A stretch of 48,579 bases of DNA from JALNZF01 sp049793155 (GTDB lineage: Bacteria > Nitrospirota > UBA9217). The DNA lies in assembly GCA_049793155.1 (NCBI GenBank), contig JBARBN010000059.1, positions 1 through 48,579 of the forward strand, written 5' to 3'. The notes under the pieces were generated by a model. That model saw nothing but the letters and a program-made list of their open reading frames with translations, had not been told where the DNA came from and ran no database searches. Shown here one piece after another: positions 1 through 8,298 of this stretch (position 1 is the stretch's first letter; every line of letters begins with the position of its first letter). The translations under genes were made by a program, and so were the position numbers.

Positions 1-329
1 CCATAATGCACATAAACGAGCCCCATATAAAAAAGGGCATCATCGCCGGGGGGGCTCTTCGGAGAGAGGGCAAGTGTGGCCTGGCTTTCTTCTAAAGCGC
101 CATCGAAATCCCCCTGCTTCATAAGGAGCTGCACACGGTGCGAATAAAAAACGCTCTCCCGGTTGGCAACCAATGCATCGGTCGATGTGCCGCCGGTAAC
201 CAATGCGTCGGATGACGCACTGCTCGTAACCAACGAACCGGTCGCTGCGCAGGAAGAAACTGCCAACAAAATCAGACCGGCAAAGTAAAGCGGAATGTGC
301 TTCCATGTCCGATAGTGCTTTCTACCCAT
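1..329 (-). CDS. Truncated lipoprotein, probably TPR-type (3' end outside window)
   Basis: The reading frame starts at the ATG at 329 and stays open to the window edge, so the C-terminus is missing. A basic N-terminus and hydrophobic stretch lead to a lipobox-like V-S-S-C around residue 27, predicting an outer-membrane or periplasmic lipoprotein. A degenerate Ser/Thr/Asp-rich repeat with recurring 'DALV' follows, then 'MKQGDFDGALEESQATLALSPKSP', which resembles a tetratricopeptide helix pair. It overlaps the last 58 bases of the upstream kinase, so the two are translationally linked. In the QseE-QseG-QseF arrangement a kinase gene is followed by a lipoprotein gene and then a sigma-54 response regulator; that regulator would lie outside the window. 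The TPR call is tentative. Confidence 0.6.
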   Translation of the reverse strand, partial: MGRKHYRTWKHIPLYFAGLILLAVSSCAATGSLVTSSASSDALVTGGTSTDALVANRESVFYSHRVQLLMKQGDFDGALEESQATLALSPKSPPGDDALFYMGLVYVHY

Positions 330-1711
330 ACACGTCCTCCATGTGCTTGAACAATGTGTTTGACGATCGCCAGCCCCAGGCCGGTGCCCTGAATCTTCCG
401 GGAACCCGCATGAACTGCCTGGCGAAACTTATCGAAAATAATAGCCGTCTGCTCCTCCGGAATTCCGGGTCCCGTATCGGTCACCGACACGCCTGCGCCG
501 CCGTTCACAGCCCGGAGAGATATCTCGACGGCGCCGCCCTGCGGTGTGAATTTTAAGGCGTTCCCTATGATGTTTCGCAATACTTGAAGCACTCTTTCCA
601 CATCCATGGTTACGTACGGCGATTCTTGAAAGTCCTTCGTGATCCGGATTCGTTTTGCTTCCGCCAGAGGCTCGATTTCGCGGATAACTCTGGCTATCAG
701 AGGAGACAGATCCGCCTTAATAAAATGAAACGTCGCGATCCCCGCTTCCAGCTTTGACAGGTCGAGCAAAGAATTGACCAGTTCAATGAGCCGATTGCTC
801 TCCTCGGCTACGATCGTCAGAAGTCTTTTCTGCTTTTCCGTAACTTCCCCTCCCTTCCCTTCCAGGAACAGGTTCGTACCCTCCTTGATGGAAGTGAGAG
901 GCGTGCGCAGTTCATGAGACATGAGCGAGAAAAAATCGGATTTCATCCGGTCTAATTCCTGTAGTTTCGTGCTCATGCTGTTGAACGCCTGGGCCAGAGC
1001 GTTGATTTCAGGTGGAGACGGAAGGTTCAAATTCGCCTCGAACACGCCGCGGGCTATTTCATCCGTCTTATCCCGCATTTTGGAGAGCGGCAGCGTTATA
1101 CTCCTCGTAATGAGAACAGAAAGAACTATACCGAGTGCGAGGGATACCACCGTGAGGAGCACCGCGAAGGTGAGTGCCTTCGATCCGACCTCGCCTAATT
1201 TCTTTATTTTACGAACAATATTATCCTCGTTCGATGATTTCAGTCTGGTCAACTCTCCGAGGATGGCTTTCACCGCCCTTTCCTTTGCCTCGTTATACCA
1301 TCTTTGAGGATAGCGCCGACCTTCTTTCAGGTATCTGGTCTCCGCCTCACATAATGTTCGATAATTATTGTGGAGGCCCCTTACCTTGTCCAAAATATCC
1401 CTTGCGTCTGTGGATATGTCAAACCTGCCGGCCTCACCAAGCTGCTGCTCAAAATAGCTCGTTGACTTGAGAAAACTTTCCCATAAAGAACGATCCCGCA
1501 TGATGACAAACTTTTTATCGTACCGAATCTCTGACAGGAGTGTATCGGAAAGGTCCTTCTGGACGTCGATGAGGTAGTTATTAAGCAAGATGGAATGGCT
1601 GACCTTCTTTACCATGTCGAGCTGAACAATGGCATATATCCCCACACCCGTCGCAAGCGTTAGGAGAGCAAGATAGCCAATCATTAATCGAGAAAAAATG
1701 CTCAGTTTCAC
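272..1711 (-). CDS. Membrane sensor histidine kinase (QseE-like, HAMP)
   Basis: This 479-residue inner-membrane kinase is complete. Transmembrane segments lie at about 8-30 and 180-201, flanking a mostly helical periplasmic sensor of about 150 residues. A HAMP linker (about 200-252) and a HisKA dimerisation domain with SHELRTP (phospho-acceptor His266) follow. The ATPase domain has the N box around 380-388, DTGPG at 412-416 and GTGLGL at 442-447. It would autophosphorylate and pass phosphate to a response regulator that is not in the window. The overlapping downstream lipoprotein gene points to a QseE/QseG type system. It diverges from a cytochrome c/periplasmic binding protein gene, which could supply a periplasmic input; that link is inferred from position only. 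The ligand is unknown. Confidence 0.93.
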   Translation of the reverse strand: MKLSIFSRLMIGYLALLTLATGVGIYAIVQLDMVKKVSHSILLNNYLIDVQKDLSDTLLSEIRYDKKFVIMRDRSLWESFLKSTSYFEQQLGEAGRFDISTDARDILDKVRGLHNNYRTLCEAETRYLKEGRRYPQRWYNEAKERAVKAILGELTRLKSSNEDNIVRKIKKLGEVGSKALTFAVLLTVVSLALGIVLSVLITRSITLPLSKMRDKTDEIARGVFEANLNLPSPPEINALAQAFNSMSTKLQELDRMKSDFFSLMSHELRTPLTSIKEGTNLFLEGKGGEVTEKQKRLLTIVAEESNRLIELVNSLLDLSKLEAGIATFHFIKADLSPLIARVIREIEPLAEAKRIRITKDFQESPYVTMDVERVLQVLRNIIGNALKFTPQGGAVEISLRAVNGGAGVSVTDTGPGIPEEQTAIIFDKFRQAVHAGSRKIQGTGLGLAIVKHIVQAHGGRVWVESTIGHGSTFRFTLPV

Positions 1712-1894
1712 TTCGCTGTTCGAACAAAACCCCGGTACAGCTGCCGTGGCTGTTCTCCCCTTTATCCCCGTAGCTACTGGAGCAGAAACACCTCTTCAAA
1801 ATTCATCGTATATAGTACACCAATTATACCGCTTTTTATCCAGTAATTTTTCTGAAGTGCAATTCATCTCGAGTTTGAAGTCTTGTGCAGACCC

Positions 1895-1923
1895 TTGACA
1901 GCCCGACATTATACCGCTATAGT
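1895..1923 (+). promoter_or_regulatory. Sigma-70-type promoter for the cytochrome c/binding-protein gene
   Basis: TTGACA at 1895-1900 and TATAGT at 1918-1923 are separated by 17 bases. The -35 is perfect and the -10 matches 5 of 6. The start codon at 1950 leaves a leader of about 20 bases. A TATAAT on the opposite strand at 1828-1823 could serve the divergent kinase, but it lacks a convincing -35. Confidence 0.65.
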
Positions 1924-1949
1924 GAAAACCGGATAGAAAGCGATGCGAA

Positions 1950-3659
1950 ATGAAAAACCTCCCTTGGATTCGTTCTCTTCTTTTAACAGTTGTCTGCGCT
2001 TGCGGTCTCGTCGTAATACCGCTATCTGTCGCCGCCGATGATCCCGGCCCCCGGCTGAAAGGGCTGTCGCTGGAAGATATGCGACGGCTTGGCGAGAGGA
2101 TGTACCGGAACGGGATCCTGCCTTCGGGCGATCCGATGCAGGCTATCGTTAAGGGCGATGTTCCGGTGGACGGGACGATGTTCGCCTGTTCGAGCTGCCA
2201 CTATCGAAGTGGGTTCGGTGCTTCCGAGGGCCGTGTCAGAACACCGCCGATCGACGGAACACGGCTGTATGCGCCCCTGTCAAAGTTCAAAGGAATACCT
2301 TTGAAGAACCGGACAGGCGGACTTAAGAGCGAAGATATCTACCGCCCCGCCTATACGGACGAATCCCTCGCCAGAGTAATACGGACCGGTGAAGACCCAA
2401 CCGGCAGACAGATATATGATGTGATGCCGATTTATCTATTGAGCGACCGCGATACGGAGATACTGGTCACCTATCTCAAAAATTTATCATCAGGTCTGCA
2501 GCCCGGCGTGACCGACACGAACCTGCGCTTTGCCACGGTCATTACCGAAGAGGTGACCAAAGAGGATCGTGAGGCGATGTTGGGCCCACTGCGCACCTTC
2601 ATCGACCACTGGCGCATTTCGAGAACGATGGAACGTATGACGAGGAGAGATGCCTATCTCCAGGAAGGGACATCGACAGGCTTAAAGAAATTGTCACTTG
2701 CCGTATGGGAGCTCAAAGGACCTGCCGAAACATGGCGACAACAGCTTGAAGAATATTACCAGAAGGAGCCCGCCTTTGCTCTTCTCGGCGGCATAACCAC
2801 GGGTGAGTGGGCACCGATCCACCGGTTTTGTGAAGACCACGAGATCCCGGCTGTCTTTCCTGTCACGAATTTTCCCGTTATCTCAGACACAGACTGGTAC
2901 ACCCTGTACCTCTCGAAAGGTTTTTATCAGGAGGGGGAAACAACGGCGAAATATCTCCACAGCAAAGATGATTTACCAAAAGACATGTCCGTTATACAGG
3001 TCTTTCGCAATGACCAGGCTGGTCTCGTCCTCTCCAAATCTTTTCAGGAGACTTGGTTGAGTCTCGGCGGCACGGCTCCTGAAAACGTTGCATTGGACCG
3101 GTCTGATCAGATAACGGAGACTTTTTGGAAGAAGCTGGCCTCCAAACGAAAACATGTTGTTGTTCTGTTGTGGCTGAATGCCACGGATTTCACTGCTTTT
3201 GAAAGTCTTGCCAAGGTGCAAAATAGACCCGCTATGGTCTTCGTCTCGTCCGCTCTTCTGGGAAAGCATTTGTACTCAATGCCGGAGACGGTGAGACCCC
3301 TTGTCTATATCACTTATCCGTACACGCTGCCCCAGGAGTCCCAGAGATACAAATTATCGATCGATGCGTCCCTGAAGAAAAATGACATACCGGTTACCAA
3401 CCCGGAGATCGCATATAAGATGTACTCTCTTTTCTCTACATTAACCGGCCCCTTTGCCATGATGAGAAACTATATATATCGGGATTATTTTCTGGAACTG
3501 ATCGAGTCCTCGCCTGATACCTCAACGACCCCGGCAATCTACCCGCGCCTGAGCTTCGGCGCCGGACAGCGTTACGCCTCGAAAGGGTGCTATATCGTCC
3601 AGTTGACGGACGGACCTCATCCGGAGCTTGTCAAGCGTAGCGAGTGGGTCATTCACTGA
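1950..3659 (+). CDS. Secreted cytochrome c fused to a periplasmic-binding-protein-like domain
   Basis: A signal peptide (about residues 1-29) is followed by a class-I-like cytochrome c domain with one haem-binding CSSCH (Cys80, Cys83, His84). Met159 in 'DVMPIYLL' is the likely distal ligand. From about residue 190 to the C-terminus the protein resembles the type I periplasmic binding fold used by branched-chain amino acid binding proteins and receptors, with stretches such as 'FALLGGITTGEWAPIHRFCE' and 'IPAVFPVTNFP'. The product should be a soluble 569-residue periplasmic protein carrying one haem and a ligand-binding cleft. No ABC permease lies next to it, so sensing or redox-coupled binding is as likely as transport. 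Its last 7 bases overlap the convergent gene. The cytochrome is certain; the binding-protein call rests on sequence character alone. Confidence 0.8.
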   Translation: MKNLPWIRSLLLTVVCACGLVVIPLSVAADDPGPRLKGLSLEDMRRLGERMYRNGILPSGDPMQAIVKGDVPVDGTMFACSSCHYRSGFGASEGRVRTPPIDGTRLYAPLSKFKGIPLKNRTGGLKSEDIYRPAYTDESLARVIRTGEDPTGRQIYDVMPIYLLSDRDTEILVTYLKNLSSGLQPGVTDTNLRFATVITEEVTKEDREAMLGPLRTFIDHWRISRTMERMTRRDAYLQEGTSTGLKKLSLAVWELKGPAETWRQQLEEYYQKEPAFALLGGITTGEWAPIHRFCEDHEIPAVFPVTNFPVISDTDWYTLYLSKGFYQEGETTAKYLHSKDDLPKDMSVIQVFRNDQAGLVLSKSFQETWLSLGGTAPENVALDRSDQITETFWKKLASKRKHVVVLLWLNATDFTAFESLAKVQNRPAMVFVSSALLGKHLYSMPETVRPLVYITYPYTLPQESQRYKLSIDASLKKNDIPVTNPEIAYKMYSLFSTLTGPFAMMRNYIYRDYFLELIESSPDTSTTPAIYPRLSFGAGQRYASKGCYIVQLTDGPHPELVKRSEWVIH

Positions 3660-4060
3660 CCGAAAGAGTTCAAAAAAGAGCCATACCGTGATTGCGAAAC
3701 TAAATCTACTCCCGCCGCAGTTGATGCGCGGATCAGCCGCCAAGGTACCCCGCCTGAAAAATCAGGGCCCTCGACCGTCTCCGGCTGGCGCACAGACACC
3801 GTGCTCTCGACTTTTTCCTTCGATCCTTTCCAATCATAGGGACAGACATGTGAAAGAATTTGGAGCCTCCACTCTATCTGGTCGCCAAGTTCCTCCAGGT
3901 GTCGTTTGAACATAGTAAGCGGTGGTGAATCATCCCCGTAGGCCATCGAAAGGTCATCGCTCATCATGATGATCTTCATCCTCATACCCGCCAGTTCGGT
4001 ATAGACATCATCGCAGAACGACTTAACCGTCGTGTTTTTTATATCCAGTACGCTTCCCAT
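3653..4060 (-). CDS. Conserved-looking hypothetical protein
   Basis: I do not recognise this 135-residue soluble protein. A strong ribosome site (AAGGAGG, 6 bases before the ATG) supports the start and the gene. The N-terminal 75 residues look helical and charged and may form a small helical bundle; two cysteines (C16 and one in 'HVCPYDW') are present. The C-terminal third is low in secondary-structure propensity. It follows the GNAT gene by 14 bases on the same strand, so the two probably share a transcript. Its stop overlaps the 3' end of the convergent cytochrome gene by 7 bases. No signal peptide or membrane segment is visible. Confidence 0.6.
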   Translation of the reverse strand: MGSVLDIKNTTVKSFCDDVYTELAGMRMKIIMMSDDLSMAYGDDSPPLTMFKRHLEELGDQIEWRLQILSHVCPYDWKGSKEKVESTVSVRQPETVEGPDFSGGVPWRLIRASTAAGVDLVSQSRYGSFLNSFGQ

Positions 4061-4074
4061 AATCTACCTCCTTG

Positions 4075-4521
4075 TCAGTTCGATGCCCGCGCAAAAATAA
4101 AAGAAGATGCTTTCCTGTTTCCCCCGTTGGCGTTGTGCGTGATACCCGCATCCTTCCTCCGTCGCTTAAATCCCATTTCGAGAAGATGCCGGGCCGCGGC
4201 TCGGTCTGCGGCAACATACTTGACCGCAGAATACTCGAATAAATGGCGCAACACCTCCCGACCAATGCCCCGGTGTCTCCTGCTCTCATAGAGACGGAGA
4301 CACCCGGCTCGATGCCTGGTATCCTTTGAAAGCAGCGCGAACCCCAACAGTCTATCCTCCTGCGATGCAACTACTGCGTCTCCCTCTGATACATCGAGCG
4401 ACCGCCCCGCCTGCTTCTTCAGAATTTCAGCAATATCGATCCGTTCCGATTCGTTTGCATGTCTTATATACAGCACCTTCCCCGTTATACTCGAAATGCC
4501 TGTTTTCCTTGGATTTCCCAT
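4075..4521 (-). CDS. GNAT-family N-acetyltransferase
   Basis: This 148-residue protein has the acetyl-CoA pyrophosphate-binding signature R-x-x-G-x-G in 'RRHRGIGREVLRHLFEYS', preceded by the beta strand 'AGCLRLYES' and followed by 'AADRAAARHLLEMGFKRR', typical of GNAT motifs A and B. It should transfer an acetyl group from acetyl-CoA to an amine on a small molecule or protein; the substrate cannot be read from sequence. The reading frame is open to 4614, but the ATG at 4521 has GAGGTGG 5-6 bases upstream, so I start there. It lies 14 bases upstream of the hypothetical gene at 3653-4060. Confidence 0.82.
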   Translation of the reverse strand: MGNPRKTGISSITGKVLYIRHANESERIDIAEILKKQAGRSLDVSEGDAVVASQEDRLLGFALLSKDTRHRAGCLRLYESRRHRGIGREVLRHLFEYSAVKYVAADRAAARHLLEMGFKRRRKDAGITHNANGGNRKASSFIFARASN

Positions 4522-4650
4522 AGCAACCACCTCTATCTGCCCTCTCCTCTCTGTTATACGCCAACTTTTTCGACTTCCCGAAAGGAGTGTTCCCCCGGGT
4601 GTTAGAACCCCCATGCACTAATAATAAAATTCATCCACTCTTCTTGTCCA

Positions 4651-5181
4651 TCATGCGGCCCGAGTTATTTCCGTTACGGTCCTGAGAGCCTGCAGGGCCT
4701 TTTCGTAATCGGGATGATTCGAAAGTTCCGGGACGATCTCGATATAACGTACCCTGTTGTCTCGGTCCAAAATAAAAATAGACCTGGCCAGTAGTCTAAG
4801 TTCCTTGATCAGCACCCCGAATGCATTGCCGAAGGAAGCTTCACGATGGTCGGATAGAGTCTTTACACTTTCAATCCCAGCTGCCGTGCAGAAGCGCGCT
4901 ATTGCAAAGGGCAGGTCCATGCTGATGTTCAGGACGACCACGTCCGTGGGCAACTGCGAAGCCTCGGTATTTAACCGCCGTAATTGAAGATCGCATACTG
5001 TCGTGTCCAGTGATGGTGTGACGCTGATCAATTTGATCTTGTTGTTAAACTGTGAAAGTCGTACCTCGTTCACCTCCTGGTCCAGTACTGTAAAATCAGA
5101 GGCAACCATGCCGAGAGCCAATTCCCTCCCCAAGAGCGTCAGCGATTTACCATGCATGGTAATCATTCTTGTGGTGGTCAT
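4651..5181 (-). CDS. tpx: Thiol peroxidase (Tpx, atypical 2-Cys peroxiredoxin)
   Basis: Tpx reduces hydrogen peroxide and alkyl hydroperoxides with electrons from thioredoxin. The peroxidatic cysteine is Cys63 in 'PSLDTTVCD', matching the peroxiredoxin P-x-x-x-T-x-x-C motif. The resolving cysteine is Cys98 in 'RFCTAAGI', where Tpx proteins carry it. The length of 176 residues is usual. The ATG at 5181 is preceded by GGGAGGTG at good spacing, so the 15-residue upstream extension is unlikely. Tpx is usually called periplasmic in older work but has no signal here, so it is probably cytoplasmic. A thioredoxin reductase gene lies about 4.3 kb away. Confidence 0.95.
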   Translation of the reverse strand: MTTTRMITMHGKSLTLLGRELALGMVASDFTVLDQEVNEVRLSQFNNKIKLISVTPSLDTTVCDLQLRRLNTEASQLPTDVVVLNISMDLPFAIARFCTAAGIESVKTLSDHREASFGNAFGVLIKELRLLARSIFILDRDNRVRYIEIVPELSNHPDYEKALQALRTVTEITRAA

Positions 5182-5263
5182 ACTGTTCACCTCCCAAAAT
5201 AAAACATGTTCACGCCGAACAAGCATGATTCTAAAATTCGACGCATTCCTTCTTTCTATAATA

Positions 5264-5292
5264 AGGATAAATCAACTCCTCATTAAAGTCAA
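5264..5292 (-). promoter_or_regulatory. Candidate promoter for tpx
   Basis: On the minus strand TTGACT (5292-5287) and TATCCT (5269-5264) are 17 bases apart. The distance to the tpx ATG is about 80 bases. The -10 matches the consensus at only 4 of 6 positions. Confidence 0.4.
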
Positions 5293-5533
5293 GACGCGAT
5301 CCTGCTCCTGTTTGATTATTACTGTTTTATGGTTTGAGAGAGATGTAAGAAACCGACTATTGCTCTTAAAGTATAAAGCATTCCTCATACACGAGAGGCT
5401 TCCAATACCGGAAATGATTCACTTCTGAACCTGGATTCTGCAAACCTCCGAATACCTTGACCGGGCCACTGAGCTGGTCAGTGACGCAGATCCGGCAATA
5501 TTCCACGCGATCAAATTTGGACCGGTCAACGCA
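5293..5533. other. Intergenic region, no gene recognised
   Basis: This stretch upstream of the tpx promoter and downstream of the SRPBCC gene holds no reading frame I can defend. A roughly 50-codon open stretch on the minus strand has no clear start or recognisable content. No strong hairpin was seen. Confidence 0.5.
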
Positions 5534-5953
5534 TCAGGCTGCGCGTTTTTCTGATTTCAGTTCCTTGTCCAGATACGCTCTCCAGGGCTTCCAGTAGTAG
5601 TCCACCCAGCCCTTGTTCACATTGTCAAAATCGCTTTCAGGCACATTGATATGCGTCAGCTCAATCTTCCCGTTCTTGCCCTCCGGCAGAAATCTGAGCA
5701 CAAGGATTGAATCCGGGTCTTCCGGGTTCCAATGATTACCGCGCCAGAGCTGAACGATATATTTCTTAGGGACAATGGCAATGGTTTTGCCTAAGATCCT
5801 CCCGTCAAAGGCCCGGAATTCCGAACCCACCGTGGGGCTAATCGTTACGACTCCTCCGACGATCGCACCGTGGATAATCGGATCAAGGTACATGTCGAAC
5901 AGCCTTTCCGCCTGTGCTGGAAGTGCAACATTATGTTCAATTATTTTTTGCAT
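5534..5953 (-). CDS. SRPBCC (START/Bet v1-like, AHSA1-type) protein
   Basis: This 139-residue soluble protein starts with 'IIEHNVALPAQAERLFDMYLD' and ends with 'GWVDYYWKPWRAYLDKELKS', the pattern of AHSA1-type SRPBCC proteins: an N-terminal strand-helix, a curved sheet, and a C-terminal helix with W-x-x-Y-W-x-P-W. The fold makes a hydrophobic ligand pocket; members bind lipids, polyketides or hydrophobic metabolites, and most bacterial ones are uncharacterised. The ATG has GGAGG about 6 bases upstream. It lies on the same strand as the DUF1059 gene, 156 bases away. No specific substrate can be proposed. Confidence 0.8.
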   Translation of the reverse strand: MQKIIEHNVALPAQAERLFDMYLDPIIHGAIVGGVVTISPTVGSEFRAFDGRILGKTIAIVPKKYIVQLWRGNHWNPEDPDSILVLRFLPEGKNGKIELTHINVPESDFDNVNKGWVDYYWKPWRAYLDKELKSEKRAA

Positions 5954-6109
5954 ACAGTGCCTCCTTCAATCTCGTCTGTTCAATTGATAGTGCAACGCCA
6001 TTCCACCTGCATCTAATCAAGAGAAGCAACACCGTCCCCCCCCTTGATCACAGTGCCGGTGGAGCGGCGTTCAACTCAACTCTTCAGCACCAACGCATGA
6101 GACGGCGAT

Positions 6110-6433
6110 TCAGGCTGCCCGGAGCTCATGCCTTCGCGCCCGTGTACCACCCTTCAATATCATCTCGGCTTCCTCTATATACCTCCATGTGCACTCCGGT
6201 TCACCGCTGCAGTTGTATTTCTCAAAGATGAGGTCGACAACATTCGCCGAGTCAAAAGCGGTACGGTTGACCATATTGTTCCTCATCTTCGACACAATAT
6301 CCGGCGTGATCGTCAAGACGCCATGCTCGTCGCGTAAATGCATCGCTGCCGTGTCCACAAGCCGGTCTTCCGTGCGTGCCATCAGCACCTTATCGCAATC
6401 GCGGCCCAAATCTTTGCATTTTAATTGTCTCAT
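6110..6433 (-). CDS. DUF1059-family small protein with C-terminal extension
   Basis: The N-terminal half, 'QLKCKDLGRDCDKVLMARTE', matches the DUF1059 pattern C-K-D-x-G-x-D-C-D followed by a helix with His residues and 'HLRDEHG'. Known DUF1059 proteins are about 55-60 residues long. Here about 50 further residues follow, with two more cysteines in 'YNCSGEPECTW'. The Cys/His pattern suggests metal binding, but this is inference. I start at the second ATG (6433) because AGGTG lies about 7 bases upstream, against 1 base for the ATG at 6439. An extended -10 promoter lies about 95 bases upstream. Confidence 0.78.
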   Translation of the reverse strand: MRQLKCKDLGRDCDKVLMARTEDRLVDTAAMHLRDEHGVLTITPDIVSKMRNNMVNRTAFDSANVVDLIFEKYNCSGEPECTWRYIEEAEMILKGGTRARRHELRAA

Positions 6434-6528
6434 ATCCATTCACCTCACTTTAGCAGACCATCCGACAGAGAGAATCGTTTCACAAACCCAGCTTTCCGAC
6501 GACCCTCCTGGTCCTCTCGATTGATTAT

Positions 6529-6537
6529 ATTATACCA
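6529..6537 (-). promoter_or_regulatory. Extended -10 promoter for the DUF1059 gene
   Basis: The minus strand reads TGG-TATAAT (6537-6529), a perfect -10 hexamer with a TGn extension. The -35 region is poor (CTGCTG). Predicted transcription would start near 6522, giving a leader of about 90 bases. Confidence 0.5.
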
Positions 6538-6809
6538 TATTAGTCTTCTTTCAGCAGGAAGCGCCCAACGCGAAAGTCCCCGCGCAAGCTCCGCCGGCAA
6601 AGTGTGCGAGGGGAATTACCTATTGCAAAGAATATTCTATGACAGACTTCCTGCAGCGGTGAGGAAGTTGAGGAATTGTCACGGTCGCGACGAAAACCAT
6701 TGCATGAAGTTTTCAATCCGCAGCTAAGAAGTTCATAACCCTGCCGCTGGGGCTCGGCAAAATGACCTCGCGCCTCCCGGGCCATTCAGTGGCCCGCATT
6801 CAATAAGAT
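6538..6809. other. Intergenic region with a hairpin
   Basis: No convincing gene is present. An 81-codon minus-strand frame (6540-6785) has an Arg/Ser-rich, low-complexity translation and no ribosome site. A perfect 7-bp inverted repeat (CGGGCCA, five-base loop, TGGCCCG) lies at 6778-6796, 14 bases beyond the stop of the upstream minus-strand gene. It may end that transcript, although no U-tract follows. Confidence 0.4.
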
Positions 6810-7232
6810 CTATGGCTGGAAGACGCCAATGCGCTCCATCTGTTTAAAGATCCATTCGTCAGCCGCAAGATCGTCGTATGAAAGTTCTGGCATGGCAGAT
6901 GCGTATTCCTTCAAAAAAAGATAAGCGATCTTTCTCGTGGGTGAATTCAGTCTCTCAGTCCAGTCATCCCCGACGCTCATGAGCTGACCCCGTATACGCG
7001 CTGCATTGACCCTCTCTTCGATGACCTGGTCCGGAATCATGCTGGCGACCAGAATGCGTCTTCCGGGTCCATTTGCAGACACGAGCTTCACAGGTTTCTG
7101 TTCGTCCTTTTCCTTGATTCCATGCTCCCTGCACCAGCCTGCCACGCTCTCCACAACCACAAGGTCGGATTCTTTCATGTTGAGATGCTCCGCCAGGTGC
7201 CTGACGTACCATTCATAATCTTTAATAAACAT
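6810..7232 (-). CDS. Hypothetical protein
   Basis: I do not recognise this 140-residue protein. The ATG at 7232 has AAGGAGG 6 bases upstream, a very strong site that rules out the longer frame starting at 7322. The sequence is soluble and charged, with a helical N-terminus ('YEWYVRHLAEHLNM') and a single cysteine in 'GWCREHGIK'. The middle 'GRRILVASMIPDQVIEERVNAARIRGQL' and C-terminal 'RKIAYLFLKEYASAMPELSYDDLAADEWIFKQMERIG' could form a small domain. It diverges from the FMN reductase gene. No function is proposed. Confidence 0.65.
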   Translation of the reverse strand: MFIKDYEWYVRHLAEHLNMKESDLVVVESVAGWCREHGIKEKDEQKPVKLVSANGPGRRILVASMIPDQVIEERVNAARIRGQLMSVGDDWTERLNSPTRKIAYLFLKEYASAMPELSYDDLAADEWIFKQMERIGVFQP

Positions 7233-7551
7233 ACGAAACCTCCTTTTTCCGGAATAATATTGTTCCTTTTCCACTAAGGTCATATGCCGTTGATCCGCGG
7301 GATCCGTCCCGCATAACCGCATATCTTTATGGACGATCGGCCGCTAAAGTTCAAGCTCCGCCGTCTGTATGACCAGCAGGGCTTCATTCAGTCTGCTTCA
7401 CCTCCCCGGCATTTATCCTGTAAAGATTTTATCACCATGTCTTATCCTTGGCAAGGAACGGGCGGAAGTCTTTTATCTCTTCCGGCGCTGATGCAACGCT
7501 TTTACTTTTTTGGCGCTATAATATTAAAGGGAATCAAAGGAGGTTATTATC
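7233..7551. other. Divergent intergenic region with -10 box
   Basis: This 319-base gap separates the divergent hypothetical gene and FMN reductase gene. TATAAT at 7517-7522 is a perfect -10 for the plus-strand gene, but no good -35 precedes it at 16-18 bases. No small gene was recognised in the gap. Confidence 0.4.
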
Positions 7552-8145
7552 ATGCCCGAAAAATTCCGCATTTTGGGTTTTGCAGGCAGTCTGAGAAAAG
7601 GATCCTACAACAGATCACTGCTCAGGGCTGCATTGGAACTGCTTCCCCAGAATGTTGAACTCGAGATTTTCGATCTCGAAGGCATTCCACCATATAATCA
7701 GGACCTGGATTCACAGCCCCCGGCAAGGGTCGTTGAGTTCAAAGCAAAGATCAGGGCGGCTGACGCACTTTTGATCGTCACGCCGGAATACAATTACTCG
7801 ATTCCCGGTGTGCTCAAGAACGCGATCGACTGGGCATCCCGGCCTCACGGTGACAATTCTTTTGACGATAAGCCGGTCGCCTTCATGGGCGCTTCCATGG
7901 GCATGATCGGTACAGCCCGCGCCCAGTACCATCTCAGGCAAAGCAGCGTCTTCCTGAACATGCACCCCCTGAACCGCCCGGAAGTGATGGTCCCTTTTGC
8001 ACAAGACAGGATCAAGGACGGAAAGGTGATCGACCCGGTGACGCGCGATCACGTCAAACAGCTTCTGGAAGGGCTCGTTAAATGGGCGACGAGGTTGAAG
8101 CAGGGCTTGGCGGCACCGCAAGAAAAGACGGGGAAGGCCCCATAA
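7552..8145 (+). CDS. NADPH-dependent FMN reductase family protein
   Basis: This 197-residue flavodoxin-like enzyme has the FMN phosphate loop 'GSLRKGSYNR' near the N-terminus and the family signature 'TPEYNYSIPGVLKNAIDW'. Homologues such as the chromate/quinone reductase ChrR and azoreductase-like proteins bind FMN as dimers or tetramers and pass two electrons from NAD(P)H to quinones, azo compounds or metals. AAAGGAGG lies 8 bases before the ATG. The C-terminal 20 residues ('GLAAPQEKTGKAP') are a short, probably disordered tail. The gene is monocistronic or leads the unknown gene at 8299. Confidence 0.92.
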   Translation: MPEKFRILGFAGSLRKGSYNRSLLRAALELLPQNVELEIFDLEGIPPYNQDLDSQPPARVVEFKAKIRAADALLIVTPEYNYSIPGVLKNAIDWASRPHGDNSFDDKPVAFMGASMGMIGTARAQYHLRQSSVFLNMHPLNRPEVMVPFAQDRIKDGKVIDPVTRDHVKQLLEGLVKWATRLKQGLAAPQEKTGKAP

Positions 8146-8298
8146 AAGAGCATTGATGAACGTTCCAGCTCTTCATCATATCTGGAGCCCGGGATTGAGG
8201 CTTTAAATCCCAGCATCTGAGAAGTTATCTTTGCAATAGGTTTTCGAGCGCATAATTGCCTCAGGAAATATATCCCGAGCATGAGAAGGAGTGAGGTT

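Noticed and set aside
40..306. 88-codon minus-strand reading frame
   Set aside because: It is a shadow of the truncated lipoprotein in another frame; its ATG is internal and Arg/Cys-rich with no ribosome site.
6540..6785. 81-residue minus-strand frame
   Set aside because: Low-complexity, Arg/Ser-rich, no ribosome site, no family resemblance.
8226..8239. A 14-base word (TCTTTGCAATAGGT) shared with 6620-6640 on the opposite strand
   Set aside because: A match of this length is expected by chance in a window of this size.
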